The notes beneath the pieces are model-generated. The model saw only the letters and a program-made list of their open reading frames with translations, made no database searches and was not told the origin of the DNA. A stretch of DNA of 64,000 nt from Streptomyces sp. NBC_01485 (GTDB lineage Bacteria > Actinomycetota > Actinomycetes > Streptomycetales > Streptomycetaceae): the NCBI RefSeq assembly GCF_036227125.1, contig NZ_CP109435.1:5332001-5396000 (forward strand). Reading direction: 5' to 3'. Positions within the stretch are counted from its first letter, which is position 1. The number at the start of each line of letters is the position of its first letter. Shown piece after piece: positions 45,577 to 54,950 of this stretch. Made by a program: the position numbers and the translations under genes.

Positions 45577-47154
45577 ATGTACAACAGGCGCTCCCCCCGC
45601 AGGCTCCGTACCGGCGTCACCCTGCTCTCCCTCGCCGCGCTGCTCGTCTCCGGCTGCTCCGCAGCGGGGTCGACGAGTTCCGCCGGTTCGAGGGCGGTGG
45701 CGGCGCTCGTCGCGCTGCCGCGGGCGACGCCGTCGGCGCTGTCGCCGTACTACGGGCAGAAGCTGAGCTGGCGTAGCTGCGGGGTCCCCGGCTTCGAGTG
45801 CGCCACGATGAAGGCGCCGCTCGACTACGCCGAGCCGGGCGCGGGCGACGTCCGGCTCGCGGTCGCCCGCAAGAAGGCGACAGGCCCGGGCAAGCGGCTC
45901 GGCTCGCTGCTGGTGAACCCGGGCGGACCGGGCGGCTCGGCGGTCGGCTACCTCCAGCAGTACGCCGGCGTCGGGTATCCCGCCGAGGTCCGCGCCCGCT
46001 ACGACATGGTCGCCGTCGACCCGCGGGGCGTGGCCCGCAGCGAGCCCGTGGAGTGCCTGGACGGGCGCGCGATGGACGCGTACACGCAGACGGACACCAC
46101 CCCCGACGACCAGCGCGAGACCGGCGAACTCGTCGACGCGTACAAGGAGTTCGCCGAAGGGTGCGGCGCGCACGCGCCGCGGCTGCTGCGGCACGTCTCC
46201 ACCGTGGAGGCGGCCCGTGACATGGACATCCTGCGCGCGGTCCTGGGCGACAGGAAGCTGACGTACGTGGGGGCGTCGTACGGGACGTTCCTCGGGGCGA
46301 CGTACGCGGGCCTGTTCCCGGACCGGGTGGGCCGGCTCGTCCTGGACGGCGCGATGGACCCGGCGCTGCCCGCCCGCCGGCTGAACCTGGACCAGACGGC
46401 GGGGTTCGAGACGGCGTTCCAGTCCTTCGCGAAGGACTGCGTACGGCAGCCCGACTGCCCGCTCGGCGGCAAGGGCACCCCGCCCGCCAAGGTCGGCGAG
46501 AACCTCAAGGCCTTCTTCCGCAAGCTCGACGCGCACCCGATTCCCACCGGCGACCCGGACGGCCGCAGGCTCGGCGAGGCCCTCGCCACCACCGGCGTGA
46601 TCGCGGCGATGTACGACGAGAGCACGTGGGCGCAGTTGCGCGAGTCGCTGGCCTCGGCGATGAAGGAGAACGACGGCGCGGGCCTGCTCGTCCTCTCCGA
46701 CAGCTACTACGAGCGCGACGCCGACGGCCGCTACGCCAACCTGATGGCCGCCAACGCCGCCGTGAACTGCCTGGACCTCCCCGCCGCGTTCTCCCGCCCC
46801 GACCAGGTGGAAAAGGCGCTCCCGTCCTTCGAGAAAGCGTCCCCGGTGTTCGGCGAGGGCCTCGCCTGGGCCTCCCTGAACTGCGCGTACTGGCCGGTGA
46901 AGCCCACTGGCCAGCCGCACCGCATCGAGGCGAAGGGCGCCGCCCCGATCGTCGTCGTCGGCACCACCCGAGACCCGGCGACGCCCTACCGCTGGGCCCA
47001 GTCCCTCGCCCGCCAGCTCACCTCGGGCCGCCTCCTCACCTACGTCGGCGACGGCCACACCGCCTACGGCCGCGGCAGCGCCTGCATCGACACCGCGATC
47101 GACACGTACCTACTCCACGGCACCCCTCCCACACCGAAGAAGCGCTGCTCGTAG
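45577..47154 (+). CDS. Secreted alpha/beta-hydrolase, tripeptidyl aminopeptidase-like (SlpD/E type)
   Basis: A 525-residue lipoprotein. The signal is MYNRRSPRRLRTGVTLLSLA then lipobox VSGC. The alpha/beta-hydrolase shows the oxyanion segment LLVNPGGPGGSAVGYL, the nucleophile elbow YVGASYGTFLG (GASYG, Ser), the late aspartate in GTTRDPATPY, and His in GDGHTAYG. This matches S33 proline/tripeptidyl aminopeptidases, the SlpD/SlpE proteases of Streptomyces. It trims peptides outside the cell. ATG 45577 gives the best signal peptide; ATG 45544 is longer. Last core gene before tRNA-Thr. Confidence 0.9.
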   Translation: MYNRRSPRRLRTGVTLLSLAALLVSGCSAAGSTSSAGSRAVAALVALPRATPSALSPYYGQKLSWRSCGVPGFECATMKAPLDYAEPGAGDVRLAVARKKATGPGKRLGSLLVNPGGPGGSAVGYLQQYAGVGYPAEVRARYDMVAVDPRGVARSEPVECLDGRAMDAYTQTDTTPDDQRETGELVDAYKEFAEGCGAHAPRLLRHVSTVEAARDMDILRAVLGDRKLTYVGASYGTFLGATYAGLFPDRVGRLVLDGAMDPALPARRLNLDQTAGFETAFQSFAKDCVRQPDCPLGGKGTPPAKVGENLKAFFRKLDAHPIPTGDPDGRRLGEALATTGVIAAMYDESTWAQLRESLASAMKENDGAGLLVLSDSYYERDADGRYANLMAANAAVNCLDLPAAFSRPDQVEKALPSFEKASPVFGEGLAWASLNCAYWPVKPTGQPHRIEAKGAAPIVVVGTTRDPATPYRWAQSLARQLTSGRLLTYVGDGHTAYGRGSACIDTAIDTYLLHGTPPTPKKRCS

Positions 47155-47198
47155 GCCTACGGACTCCTCTGGGCCACTCCCGGATCGGGTGCGTCCGG

Positions 47199-47320
47199 GG
47201 GGCGGCCCAGAGGTGACTCGAGGGTGTCTCAGGGGCGGCCCAGAGGTGACTCGAGGGTGTCTCAGGGGCGGCCCAGAGGTGACTCAAGGGTGCCTCAGGG
47301 GCGGCCCAGGGGTGGTTCGG
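47199..47320. repeat. 33-bp tandem repeat upstream of tRNA-Thr
   Basis: The unit begins GGGGCGGCCCAGAGGTGACT and ends CGAGGGTGTCTCA. There are two identical copies (47199 and 47232), a third with two changes (47265) and a partial fourth. The copies are contiguous with no spacers, so it is not a CRISPR array. Confidence 0.9.
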
Positions 47321-47383
47321 AGCACCCCGGGAAACTGTGTAGACTTACCGACGTTGCTGACCGCACCATGGTGTGGACAGCGC

Positions 47384-47457
47384 GCCGCCTTAGCTCAGAT
47401 GGCCAGAGCAACGCACTCGTAATGCGTAGGTCTCGGGTTCGAATCCCGAAGGCGGCT
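47384..47457 (+). tRNA. tRNA-Thr (anticodon CGT)
   Basis: 74 nt that fold as a cloverleaf. The acceptor is GCCGCCT / AGGCGGC, the D-arm is GCTCAGATGGCCAGAGC, the anticodon stem-loop is CGCA-CTCGTAA-TGCG with anticodon CGT, and the T-arm is CTCGGGTTCGAATCCCGAA. The 3' CCA is not encoded, as is usual in Streptomyces. It reads threonine ACG codons. Confidence 0.97.
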
Positions 47458-47460
47458 CAG

Positions 47461-47508
47461 AGAAACCCCAGGACTCACTCGCCGTGACCTGGGGTTTCTT
47501 TCTTTTCT
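47461..47508 (+). terminator. Intrinsic terminator of tRNA-Thr
   Basis: The perfect 12-bp arms AGAAACCCCAGG and CCTGGGGTTTCT, 15 bases apart, are followed by TTCTTTTCTTG. It begins 4 bases after the tRNA. Confidence 0.92.
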
Positions 47509-48262
47509 TGACCTTGGAATGTGCGTGCTGAGGGCCTCTTGAGGCTATGTATGGAATGCGTAGGTCAGAGGTTCGTTCTTTGGGTTCGGTGAAGCGTCTC
47601 TCGAGCCGGATGTCGGCGCTGGCCTGCGGTTTCTTAGGGCTGACTGATGCGCGAGTCAGTATGGGAGAGGTGTGGGGTGGCCGAGTGGTGGCCATCCGTG
47701 CAGCGTACGTGCATGGAGCGGGGCGGGGCGGGGCGGCGTTGGCGGAGGTCGCCGTGGGCTTGCCGTTGTTGTGGGAGGTCGACAATGCGGGTGCTCTGTG
47801 CCCATGGTTTGTGGCGCGACGGTTCTCCGCTGCGGCAGGCGGGGCCGCCTGTCCGGAATCATTTGCTGGTCGGTTGAGCCTGAGCCAGGGGAAGTCGTCA
47901 AGGCAGAGATAGCGTGCTCGGCGAGGTCTTTCGCCGTGCGGCAAAGAGGGCTGGGCTGCTTCGGGCGGGTTGGAAGCTGCTGTCGTTCCGATCTGAGGGT
48001 GACGCTTTCGCCCCACCGACTGCCCCTCACAAGATCACCAACAGAGTCACGGCGTTGGTACCAGGTTTGTCTGTTGAACTGTTCAGCCGGACGTCACGTA
48101 TCAGTCGCTGTGGGGTGGCACTGCGGCGCCCGGCGTACTACCAGGGAAACGGGTCGGCGGGCATGCGCCTGTCGTAGGTTGCATCGTGCATCGTGTGACG
48201 ACCGTCGAGGCGTCGGCGGCGTGCTTGGACGCGGTGCTCAGAAAAAGGGCTGAACGATTTCA
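47509..48262. other. Gene-poor region with tRNA-Thr fragment
   Basis: At 47555-47577 lies AATGCGTAGGTCAGAGGTTCG, which repeats 12 bases of the tRNA-Thr anticodon/variable region exactly and part of the T-arm. The rest of this 750-bp stretch has lower and uneven GC at codon third positions in all frames. The ORFs found there resemble nothing I know. It reads like the junction of an integrated element. Confidence 0.5.
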
Positions 48263-49474
48263 GTGAATGCGAGCCGTCCGGTCAGTAACGCTCTCGACTT
48301 GGGCGCCCCGGCGGGGCAGGAGGAGGGGGCGGGCGGGGCGGACGTCCGTCGGCAAGTGCAGGGTCTGGATGGTCTCCGCGGCCTGGCGGCACTGTATGTG
48401 GTCCTGTTCCACTGCTGGTTGTACACGTTCCCGGGGTATCCCGACAGTTCGGCGCCTCCATGGCTGGACGGGCTGATGTTCGGACGCCTTGCCGTCGTCT
48501 TCTTCCTGGTGCTGTCCGGCTTTTCCCTCGCGATCTCCCCGGCGCGTCACGGCTGGGGGTCGGGTGGCGTCGCCCAGTTCCTGCGCCGACGCGCCTGGCG
48601 CATCCTGCCCCCGTATTGGGCGGCGCTGGTCATGAGCCTGATCATTTCCTGGTTCGTGGTGCCGGCTTCGCACTTCGGACCGCCTACGGGCTCGTCGATT
48701 CTGGTGTACGGCCTTCTCGCCCAGGACATGTTCACCGCACCGACACCGAACGGCGCGTTCTGGTCGATCGGGGTCGAGGCCGAGCTTTATCTCCTCTTTC
48801 CCCTTCTGCTGTTCGTCCGGCGGCGGTGGGGCGCGGCGGTCCTGGTCGTCTGCGTGGCTCTTCCGGTGATCGCTCGTGGCCTGATGGCGGTTGACGCGTC
48901 TCCTGTGGAGGGCGCCAACTGGCTCGCTCCAAATCTCGCCCCCGTGTTCGTTGCCGGCATGGTGGGCGCGGGAGTCGTGGTTGCGTCGGACAGGGTCCGG
49001 CGCCTGCCCTGGGGATGGTTCGCCGTCCTGGCCGCCGTGCCGGTCGTGGCTCTCGGCGTTGTCCGGGGGTCGGTTTGGACGGTGAACCACTACTTCTGGG
49101 TGGATCTCGCCGTCGCTCCCGCCATGACGATGCTGATTGCCGCGGTTGCCACCGGCAGGCCCGCCGTTCTCGTGCGGCTCCTGACCGCGCGGCCCGTTCG
49201 GAGTCTCGGTAGCTTCTCGTACAGCCTCTACCTGATCCATCTGCCGATCGTCATGGCCGTGATTCGCCGGGTGGCCCCGCATTTCGTATCGCCCGGCCTG
49301 CCCACATTCGGGTTCACGCTGATCGTGGCCCTGCCGGTTTCGGTGCTCGGGGCCTCGCTTTTCTCCCGGATCTTCGAGATTCCCTTCAAGGGGAACAGGT
49401 CCTGGAAGTCCATGATCGCGCTGGGCCGTTCCCACTGGACCGGCAGGAGTACGAGAGACCTTCAACGACTCTGA
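48263..49474 (+). CDS. Acyltransferase family 3 (OafA/YrhL-like) membrane protein
   Basis: A 403-residue integral membrane O-acyltransferase. It starts with the family motif GLDGLRGLAALYVVLFHC (R-G-x-A and the catalytic histidine). FGRLAVVFFLVLSGFSLAIS, RRRAWRILPPYWAAL and GAFWSIGVEAELYLLFPLLL then follow in the usual order, with about 10 membrane spans. These enzymes put acetyl or other acyl groups on sugars of the envelope, antibiotics or lipids. GTG 48263 is the first start with upstream purines (AAAAAGGG, 15 bases away, weak). It stands alone in the accessory region. Confidence 0.9.
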   Translation: MNASRPVSNALDLGAPAGQEEGAGGADVRRQVQGLDGLRGLAALYVVLFHCWLYTFPGYPDSSAPPWLDGLMFGRLAVVFFLVLSGFSLAISPARHGWGSGGVAQFLRRRAWRILPPYWAALVMSLIISWFVVPASHFGPPTGSSILVYGLLAQDMFTAPTPNGAFWSIGVEAELYLLFPLLLFVRRRWGAAVLVVCVALPVIARGLMAVDASPVEGANWLAPNLAPVFVAGMVGAGVVVASDRVRRLPWGWFAVLAAVPVVALGVVRGSVWTVNHYFWVDLAVAPAMTMLIAAVATGRPAVLVRLLTARPVRSLGSFSYSLYLIHLPIVMAVIRRVAPHFVSPGLPTFGFTLIVALPVSVLGASLFSRIFEIPFKGNRSWKSMIALGRSHWTGRSTRDLQRL

Positions 49475-50438
49475 TGCTCCAGTCCGGTTTCGTTGTTCAT
49501 CCAGCGGATTCGTTGGCGGCTCTTCGTCAGTAGTGGCTTCGCCGGGCCGTTTCCCGGTCTGCTCCCGTTGGACCAGTGCGGCAGACTGGCTGCGGATTTG
49601 GCCTGTGAGGCGCTGACCGGTGACTTCACCCTGTCCGTATCCGAGGCGTACGGCTTCGCCACCACGAGATGGGCTGGGAGAAGCCCCCGGCAGCACCCTG
49701 TCTGCCGAAGTACGTCCTTGTCCCCACCTCGGCGGCCATGGCCTTGACGTGCGAAGCCATGCCGCCGATTGGAGGCCGGTATTGGTGGAGTTCGTCTGGG
49801 CCACCTCCACGCCTGCCGGGCTGGAGAACCACCGTCCGTCGAAGCCACCTGACCTCGATGTCGAAGGTCGCGGTCAGGACCGCTGCACTGCTGCTGGTCG
49901 CCGTCGGCGAAGGCGACCAGCTCTCCCAACGGACACTCTCCGCCGAGGTCGCCTGCACCTACGACCGCGCTGGCCGTGTTGCCGCGCTTCCGCCTGACGA
50001 GCGGGCGTGGACGTTCACCGGTGGCAACGCGGGCAACGCCGCGTATTCGCCGATTCCCGTGACCTCGTTGTTGCTGTCATCCAGGGCCTGCGCGTACTCA
50101 GTACCGCAGCAACGCACTCTACGGCTGCCTCACCGGCACTGGAGTTTGCCCTCCCCGCACGGCGACATCATGGCAAGTCGGGGACGTTATCTTGCTTTTC
50201 AGGGGTTGACGCGGCGAGTGCATGGCAAAAGGGGTGCGAGTGCTCAACCGTGGAAAATTCGTAGAGGAAGCGTGAAGTAATTCACGCCTGACTTTCCCCT
50301 GGTTAGTGGATCTTGTGGACTTTGTCCGCTTGTGAGTCTCTGGTTAACAAGCTGGTGCTGCCCGTATGTTGCGGCCTGACCGTTTGATCGAAGACATCCA
50401 GGCACAGCCCAACGCGGTCTGGTGGGGGAGCAGTTCAT
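49475..50438. other. Decayed region, possible TetR-family C-terminal remnant
   Basis: No intact gene in 964 bp. In the plus frame at about 50040-50120 the translation VFADSRDLVVAVIQGLRVLS resembles the ligand-domain helix of TetR regulators ((V/A)IQGLRVL), without any helix-turn-helix upstream in frame. Other frames give only fragments. The last 150 bp before 50439 carry the promoter and ribosome site (GGGGGAG) of the LamG gene. Confidence 0.4.
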
Positions 50439-53400
50439 ATGAATACGTACGGGGGGAGACGTCGGCTGCGCACAGCCGGCGTTGTGTTCTCCGCGGCCAT
50501 AGTGCTTGCGGCGGGTGTATCCAACAGTGCCATGGCGGTGGCCGCCGAGAGGGGCGACACCGGGGCCACCGAGGCCGCCGGAACCGACGCGGCGGCCACA
50601 GCCGTCGCAGACGACGGAACGGGAGAGGACGCCAAGGCGCTGGCCAAGGCCGCGCGCACCGGCAAGTTGGTGGAGATCACGTCGTTGCGCGGTGAGAGCA
50701 GCGAGGTGTACGCCACCCCGGAGGGGCATCTGGAGGCGCGGGAGCATCTGCGTCCGCTGCGTACCCGGGTGGACGGTGCGTGGCGGGCCATCGACACCAC
50801 TTTGACCCGTGGCGCGGACGGAACGGTGCTGCCCAGGGCCACGACCATCGGCCTGACGTTCTCGGGTGGCGGATCCGCTCCGCTGGTGCGGATGACGAAG
50901 AACGGCCGTGAACTGGCGCTGTCCTGGCCCGGGGAGCTGCCGTCCCCGGAGCTGAACGGGAACACCGTCACCTACCCGGAGGTGCTGCCCGGTGTCGATC
51001 TGCGGATGGCGGCGCAGTAGGACGGCTTCACCCAACTCCTCGTCGTCAAGTCGGCCGAGGCTGCGGCGAGCAGTGAACTGCGCACGCTGCGGCTGAAGTT
51101 GGACGCCGACGGCATGCAGGTCGAGGAGACCCCGGACGGCGGTCTGGCGGCGATCGACCAGGGTGCCGGAAGCGCGGTCTTCGAGGCCCCTCGCCCCGTG
51201 ATGTGGGACTCCAGCACCAAGGCGCCCGACACGGCGCCGTCCGCCGCCGGACTCGCCACGGCGTCGCCGAATGCCTCTAAGCGCTCGGCGGCCGCGGCCG
51301 CCGGCACCGCCATGGCCGCGCCCACTGCCTCTGCCGCCACCACCGGTCCCACTGACTCCGAGGCCGTCGCCGCGGAGTCCGCAAACGTGGCGCCGGTCGG
51401 AGTGGACGTACCCGCCGCGCAGGACGCGCTGGTGCTGACACCGGACCAAGACGTACTCAGAGGCAAGGACACGGTGTACCCCGTGTTCATCGACCCCCAG
51501 TGGTACTCCCCGAAGGCCTCGGCGTGGACGATGGCCTCCAAGTACTGGGCGTCGTCGCCGCAGTGGAAGTTCAACGGCGACTCGGACGCCGGCCTCGGAT
51601 ACTGCAACTGGTCCTACTGCGCGCCGAACGACACCAAGCGGCTCTTCTACCGCATCCCGACGTCGAAGTTCGCCGGACGGACCGTGCTGCAGGCGGAGTT
51701 CGTGGTCCTCAACACCTGGTCGGCGTCCTGCGCGGACCGGGGCGTGGAGCTTTGGCGCACCAAGGACATCTCCTCCTCGACGACGTGGAACTCGCAGAAC
51801 GCGTCCGGCTTCTGGATCGATCACCTCAAGACGGAGTCCTTCGCCTACGGGTTCACCGGCTGCGCCGCGAAGGACGCGGAGTTCGACGTGAAGTCCGCGG
51901 TGCAACTGGCGGCGGACAAGAAGTGGTCGACGATGACCTTCGGTATGAAGGCGTCGAGCGAGTCCGACGGATACGGCTGGAAGCGGTTCTCGGACGACGC
52001 CTATCTGCGCGTGCGGTACAACCGTGCGCCGCCGCAGGTCAAGACGTCGCAGTTGACCATGGAGTACGGCGGATCGTGCAAGAAGTCCGCCAGCGCCGCG
52101 CGGGTGCGCACCCTGGGCAAGATCTACGCGAACGACGTCACCGACCCCGACGGCGACTCCGTCTCCGTCTCCGTACAGTTCGCGGCGAGCTGGGACACCG
52201 GTGACGGCAAGGGCGTGATCACCCGCTGGAAGCCTGCTCTGACGACGGCGAAGAAGTCCGGATCCGACTTCGTGGTCACCTTGCCGTCCTCCATCCCCAC
52301 CAACAAGACGGTGAACTGGTACGTCCGCTCCTACGACGGCGCCCAGTACTCGCCGTGGTCGTCCACGGGCGCGACCGGCTGCTACTTCGCGTACGACACC
52401 AGCGTGCCGAAGGCGCCCGCCGTCGCCTCGGCCATCTACCCGGCCTCGAACCCCGAGGACCCGGACGACCCCTGGTATGACGGAGTGGGCCAGTACGGCA
52501 ACTTCGTGATCACCGGCGCCGTCTCCGACGTGACCAAGTACTGGTACGGCGTCAACGGCGATCCGGTCTCCGCCAACACGGTCGCCACGTCGGCCGGAAC
52601 GGCCAAGACCGTGCCTGTACTGCCGCTCAAGCCGGGCCTCAACACCTTCACCGCGCGGTCCTTCGACACCGCAGGCAATGCCTCCGAGATCCGCACCTAC
52701 CAGTTCCGGGTCAAGTCGGGGCAGCTCGAACGGGCCGACTGGTCGATGGACGAGGCCGCCGGCGCCACTCAGGCGGCGGGCAGCGCGCCCGAGCAGACCG
52801 CGACCCTGCACGGCGGCCCCACGCCGAACGTGGAGGGCAAGTTCGGCAAGGCGGTGCGGTTCGACGGCGTCGACGACTACGCCGCCACCGACATCGCCAC
52901 GATCAACACCGACGTCAGCTTCTCGGTGTCCGCCTGGGTGAAGCTGTCCGCGATGCCGTCAGGTTCGGCGGTCATCGCCTCCCAGCGGGGCAACAACAAG
53001 CCGGGCTTCGAACTGTCCTACTCCAAGGGCAACGACCGCTGGGTGTACACCCAGTACAGCGCCGACACCGCCACCGGCACCCCCGTCCAGGCCATGCAGG
53101 CCGCCGCGGGCGGCGTCAAAGCGGGCGAGTGGACCCATCTGATCGGCATCTACTCCGCCAATGAGAAGCTGCTGAAGCTGTACGTCAACGGCGCGTTGGC
53201 CGGGACCACGGCGTACGGCACGCCGTGGAACGCACGGCGTGGCATGGTGATCGGCGCCGGCCTCCCCGGAGGCGCGCCCGCGTCCTTCTTCCCCGGTGCC
53301 ATCGACGAGGTGAAGACCTTCGAGAAGCCGCTGACCACCGCCGAGGTGTCGAGCCTCTACAGCTCGAACTCGGTCGGCGCCGGCCGCCCGGCCCGCATGG

Positions 53401-54821
53401 TGTTTCACATGGAGGACACCGCCGAGGCGACCGAGCTGAGCGGCCGGGCGGATGTGAACCCCGCGGTCCTCAAGGGCGGTGCCACGACCGGCGCGGCCGG
53501 GGTCGACGGCAACGCGCTGACCCTGGACGGCACCGACGACTACGCCACCACCGGCGGCGCGCACGTCAACACCTCGTACAGCTTCGCCGTCTCGGCGTGG
53601 GTGAGGCTGGCGAAGACCAAGCCGACGCACGCCGCGACCGTCGCCTCGCAGATCGGCAGCGTGGTGACGGGCCCGGAGCTGTACTACTCCAGTTCCAATG
53701 ACCGGTGGGTGTTCAACCAGCACAGCGCCGACACGGCCGACTCCACGGTGGTGCGGGCCATGCAGCCCACGGGCACCACCGCCTACGGCGGTGAGTGGAC
53801 GCATCTGGTCGGCGTGCAGGACACCGTGGCCCACACGCTCTCGCTGTACGTCAACGGGACCCTGGCCGGCACCGCCGTCCTGCCCGCGACCTGGTACGCC
53901 GGGGGTGCGGTGCAGATCGGCGCCAGCGCGTTCGAGGGCAAGGCCACCTCGTTCTTCCCCGGCCAGATCGACGACGTGCGGCTGTTCGACCGTCCGGTGT
54001 CCGCCGGTGAGGTGCAGCAGCTGTTCAAGCAGCGGGCAGTGGTCAAGGGCCGCTGGAAGTTCGAGACCGCCGTCGGCACCCCGCCGACCTCGCCCGACGC
54101 CTCGCCGTCCGGTAACGCCATGACCCTCTACAACGGCGCGCAGGCCGGCAAGGGCGGGGTCGAAGCCGGCTCGGGCGGGGTCGACGGCACCGTCACCCTC
54201 GACGGCACCGACGACTACGCCGCGGCCTCCGTGGTGCCGGTCGACACCAGCGCCAGCTTCACCGTCAGCGCCTTCGTCCAGGCGGCCGCCGACCCGACGG
54301 GCCCGGTGACCGTCATGAGCGCCCCGGGTTCCAAGAAGAGCGCGTTCGCGGTGCGTTACGAGCCCAGCGCCACTCCGGCCACCGATCCGGGCCGCTGGCG
54401 GATCGCCACGGCCGACTCCGACAGTGACTCCGCCGCCGTCTCCGACATCGGCAACGGCATGTTCTACACGCCCACCGACTGGAACCACGTGGCCCTCGTC
54501 TACGACGGCTTCGCCAAGGAGGTCAGTCTCTACGTCAACGGCGAGCTCCAGGAGACCGCCTGCGCCGACGCCGACGACGACGGGACGCAGGACGACGCGA
54601 GCTGCGCCGACACCCTCTCGTGGTCCGACGACGTCCTGACGTACAAGGCCGCGAAGAGTCTGCAGCTCGGCCGGGACACGAGCGGGACCACGTCCGGCCA
54701 GTACTTCCCCGGTTCGCTGTCCGATGTCTGGGTCTTCCAGGGCGCGCTGACGGAAACCCAGATCGATCACCTGGCCGCCGGCGCGCCGGGTGTGGAGACC
54801 ACCGTCCCCAGCGGCGACTGA
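50439..54821 (+). pseudogene. Secreted DNRLRE/LamG-domain protein interrupted by an in-frame amber codon
   Basis: One frame of 1461 codons is broken by TAG at 51018-51020. The first part (193 residues) has a Sec signal, TAGVVFSAAIVLAAGVSNSAMA. The frame goes on directly after the TAG (DGFTQLLVVKSAEAAASS), so a single nonsense change explains it. In whole-frame numbering, a DNRLRE-type domain covers about 347-527 (YPVFIDPQWYS...). Three LamG/concanavalin-type jellyrolls start near 770, 995 and 1230, each with DG(V/T)DDYA. Such proteins usually precede RHS genes in Streptomyces and may bind envelope sugars. The 51099 TTG is the first internal start codon in the track of the second part. Either a pseudogene or a read-through product. 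Confidence 0.85.
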
Positions 54822-54833
54822 TCGGCCCAGCCA

Positions 54834-54877
54834 CCGGGAACGGGCCGGCCGCGGCCTGCGGCCGGCCCGTTCCCCGG
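54834..54877 (+). terminator. Very strong hairpin between the LamG and RHS genes
   Basis: The arms GGGAACGGGCCGGCCGC and GCGGCCGGCCCGTTCCC pair over 17 bp around GGCCT, extended by CC / GG. It could end LamG transcription or limit read-through into rhs, 73 bases before the rhs start. Confidence 0.7.
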
Positions 54878-54950
54878 CCACCTGCTTCGCTCCGCCGTGC
54901 GCGGTTCCCGGCTGCCCGCGGAGCACTCAACGGGAGGAAGACAGACCCCC

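Noticed and set aside
47199..47320. CRISPR-like array
   Set aside because: The repeats are contiguous with no unique spacers, and no cas genes are present.
47650..47700. Possible second tRNA (GGTGGCCGAGTGGT resembles a Leu/Ser D-arm)
   Set aside because: No matching acceptor, anticodon or T arms could be found around it.
47390..48016. Minus-strand ORF ending in PPSGFEPETYALRVRCS
   Set aside because: This ending is the antisense translation of a tRNA, a well-known spurious ORF.
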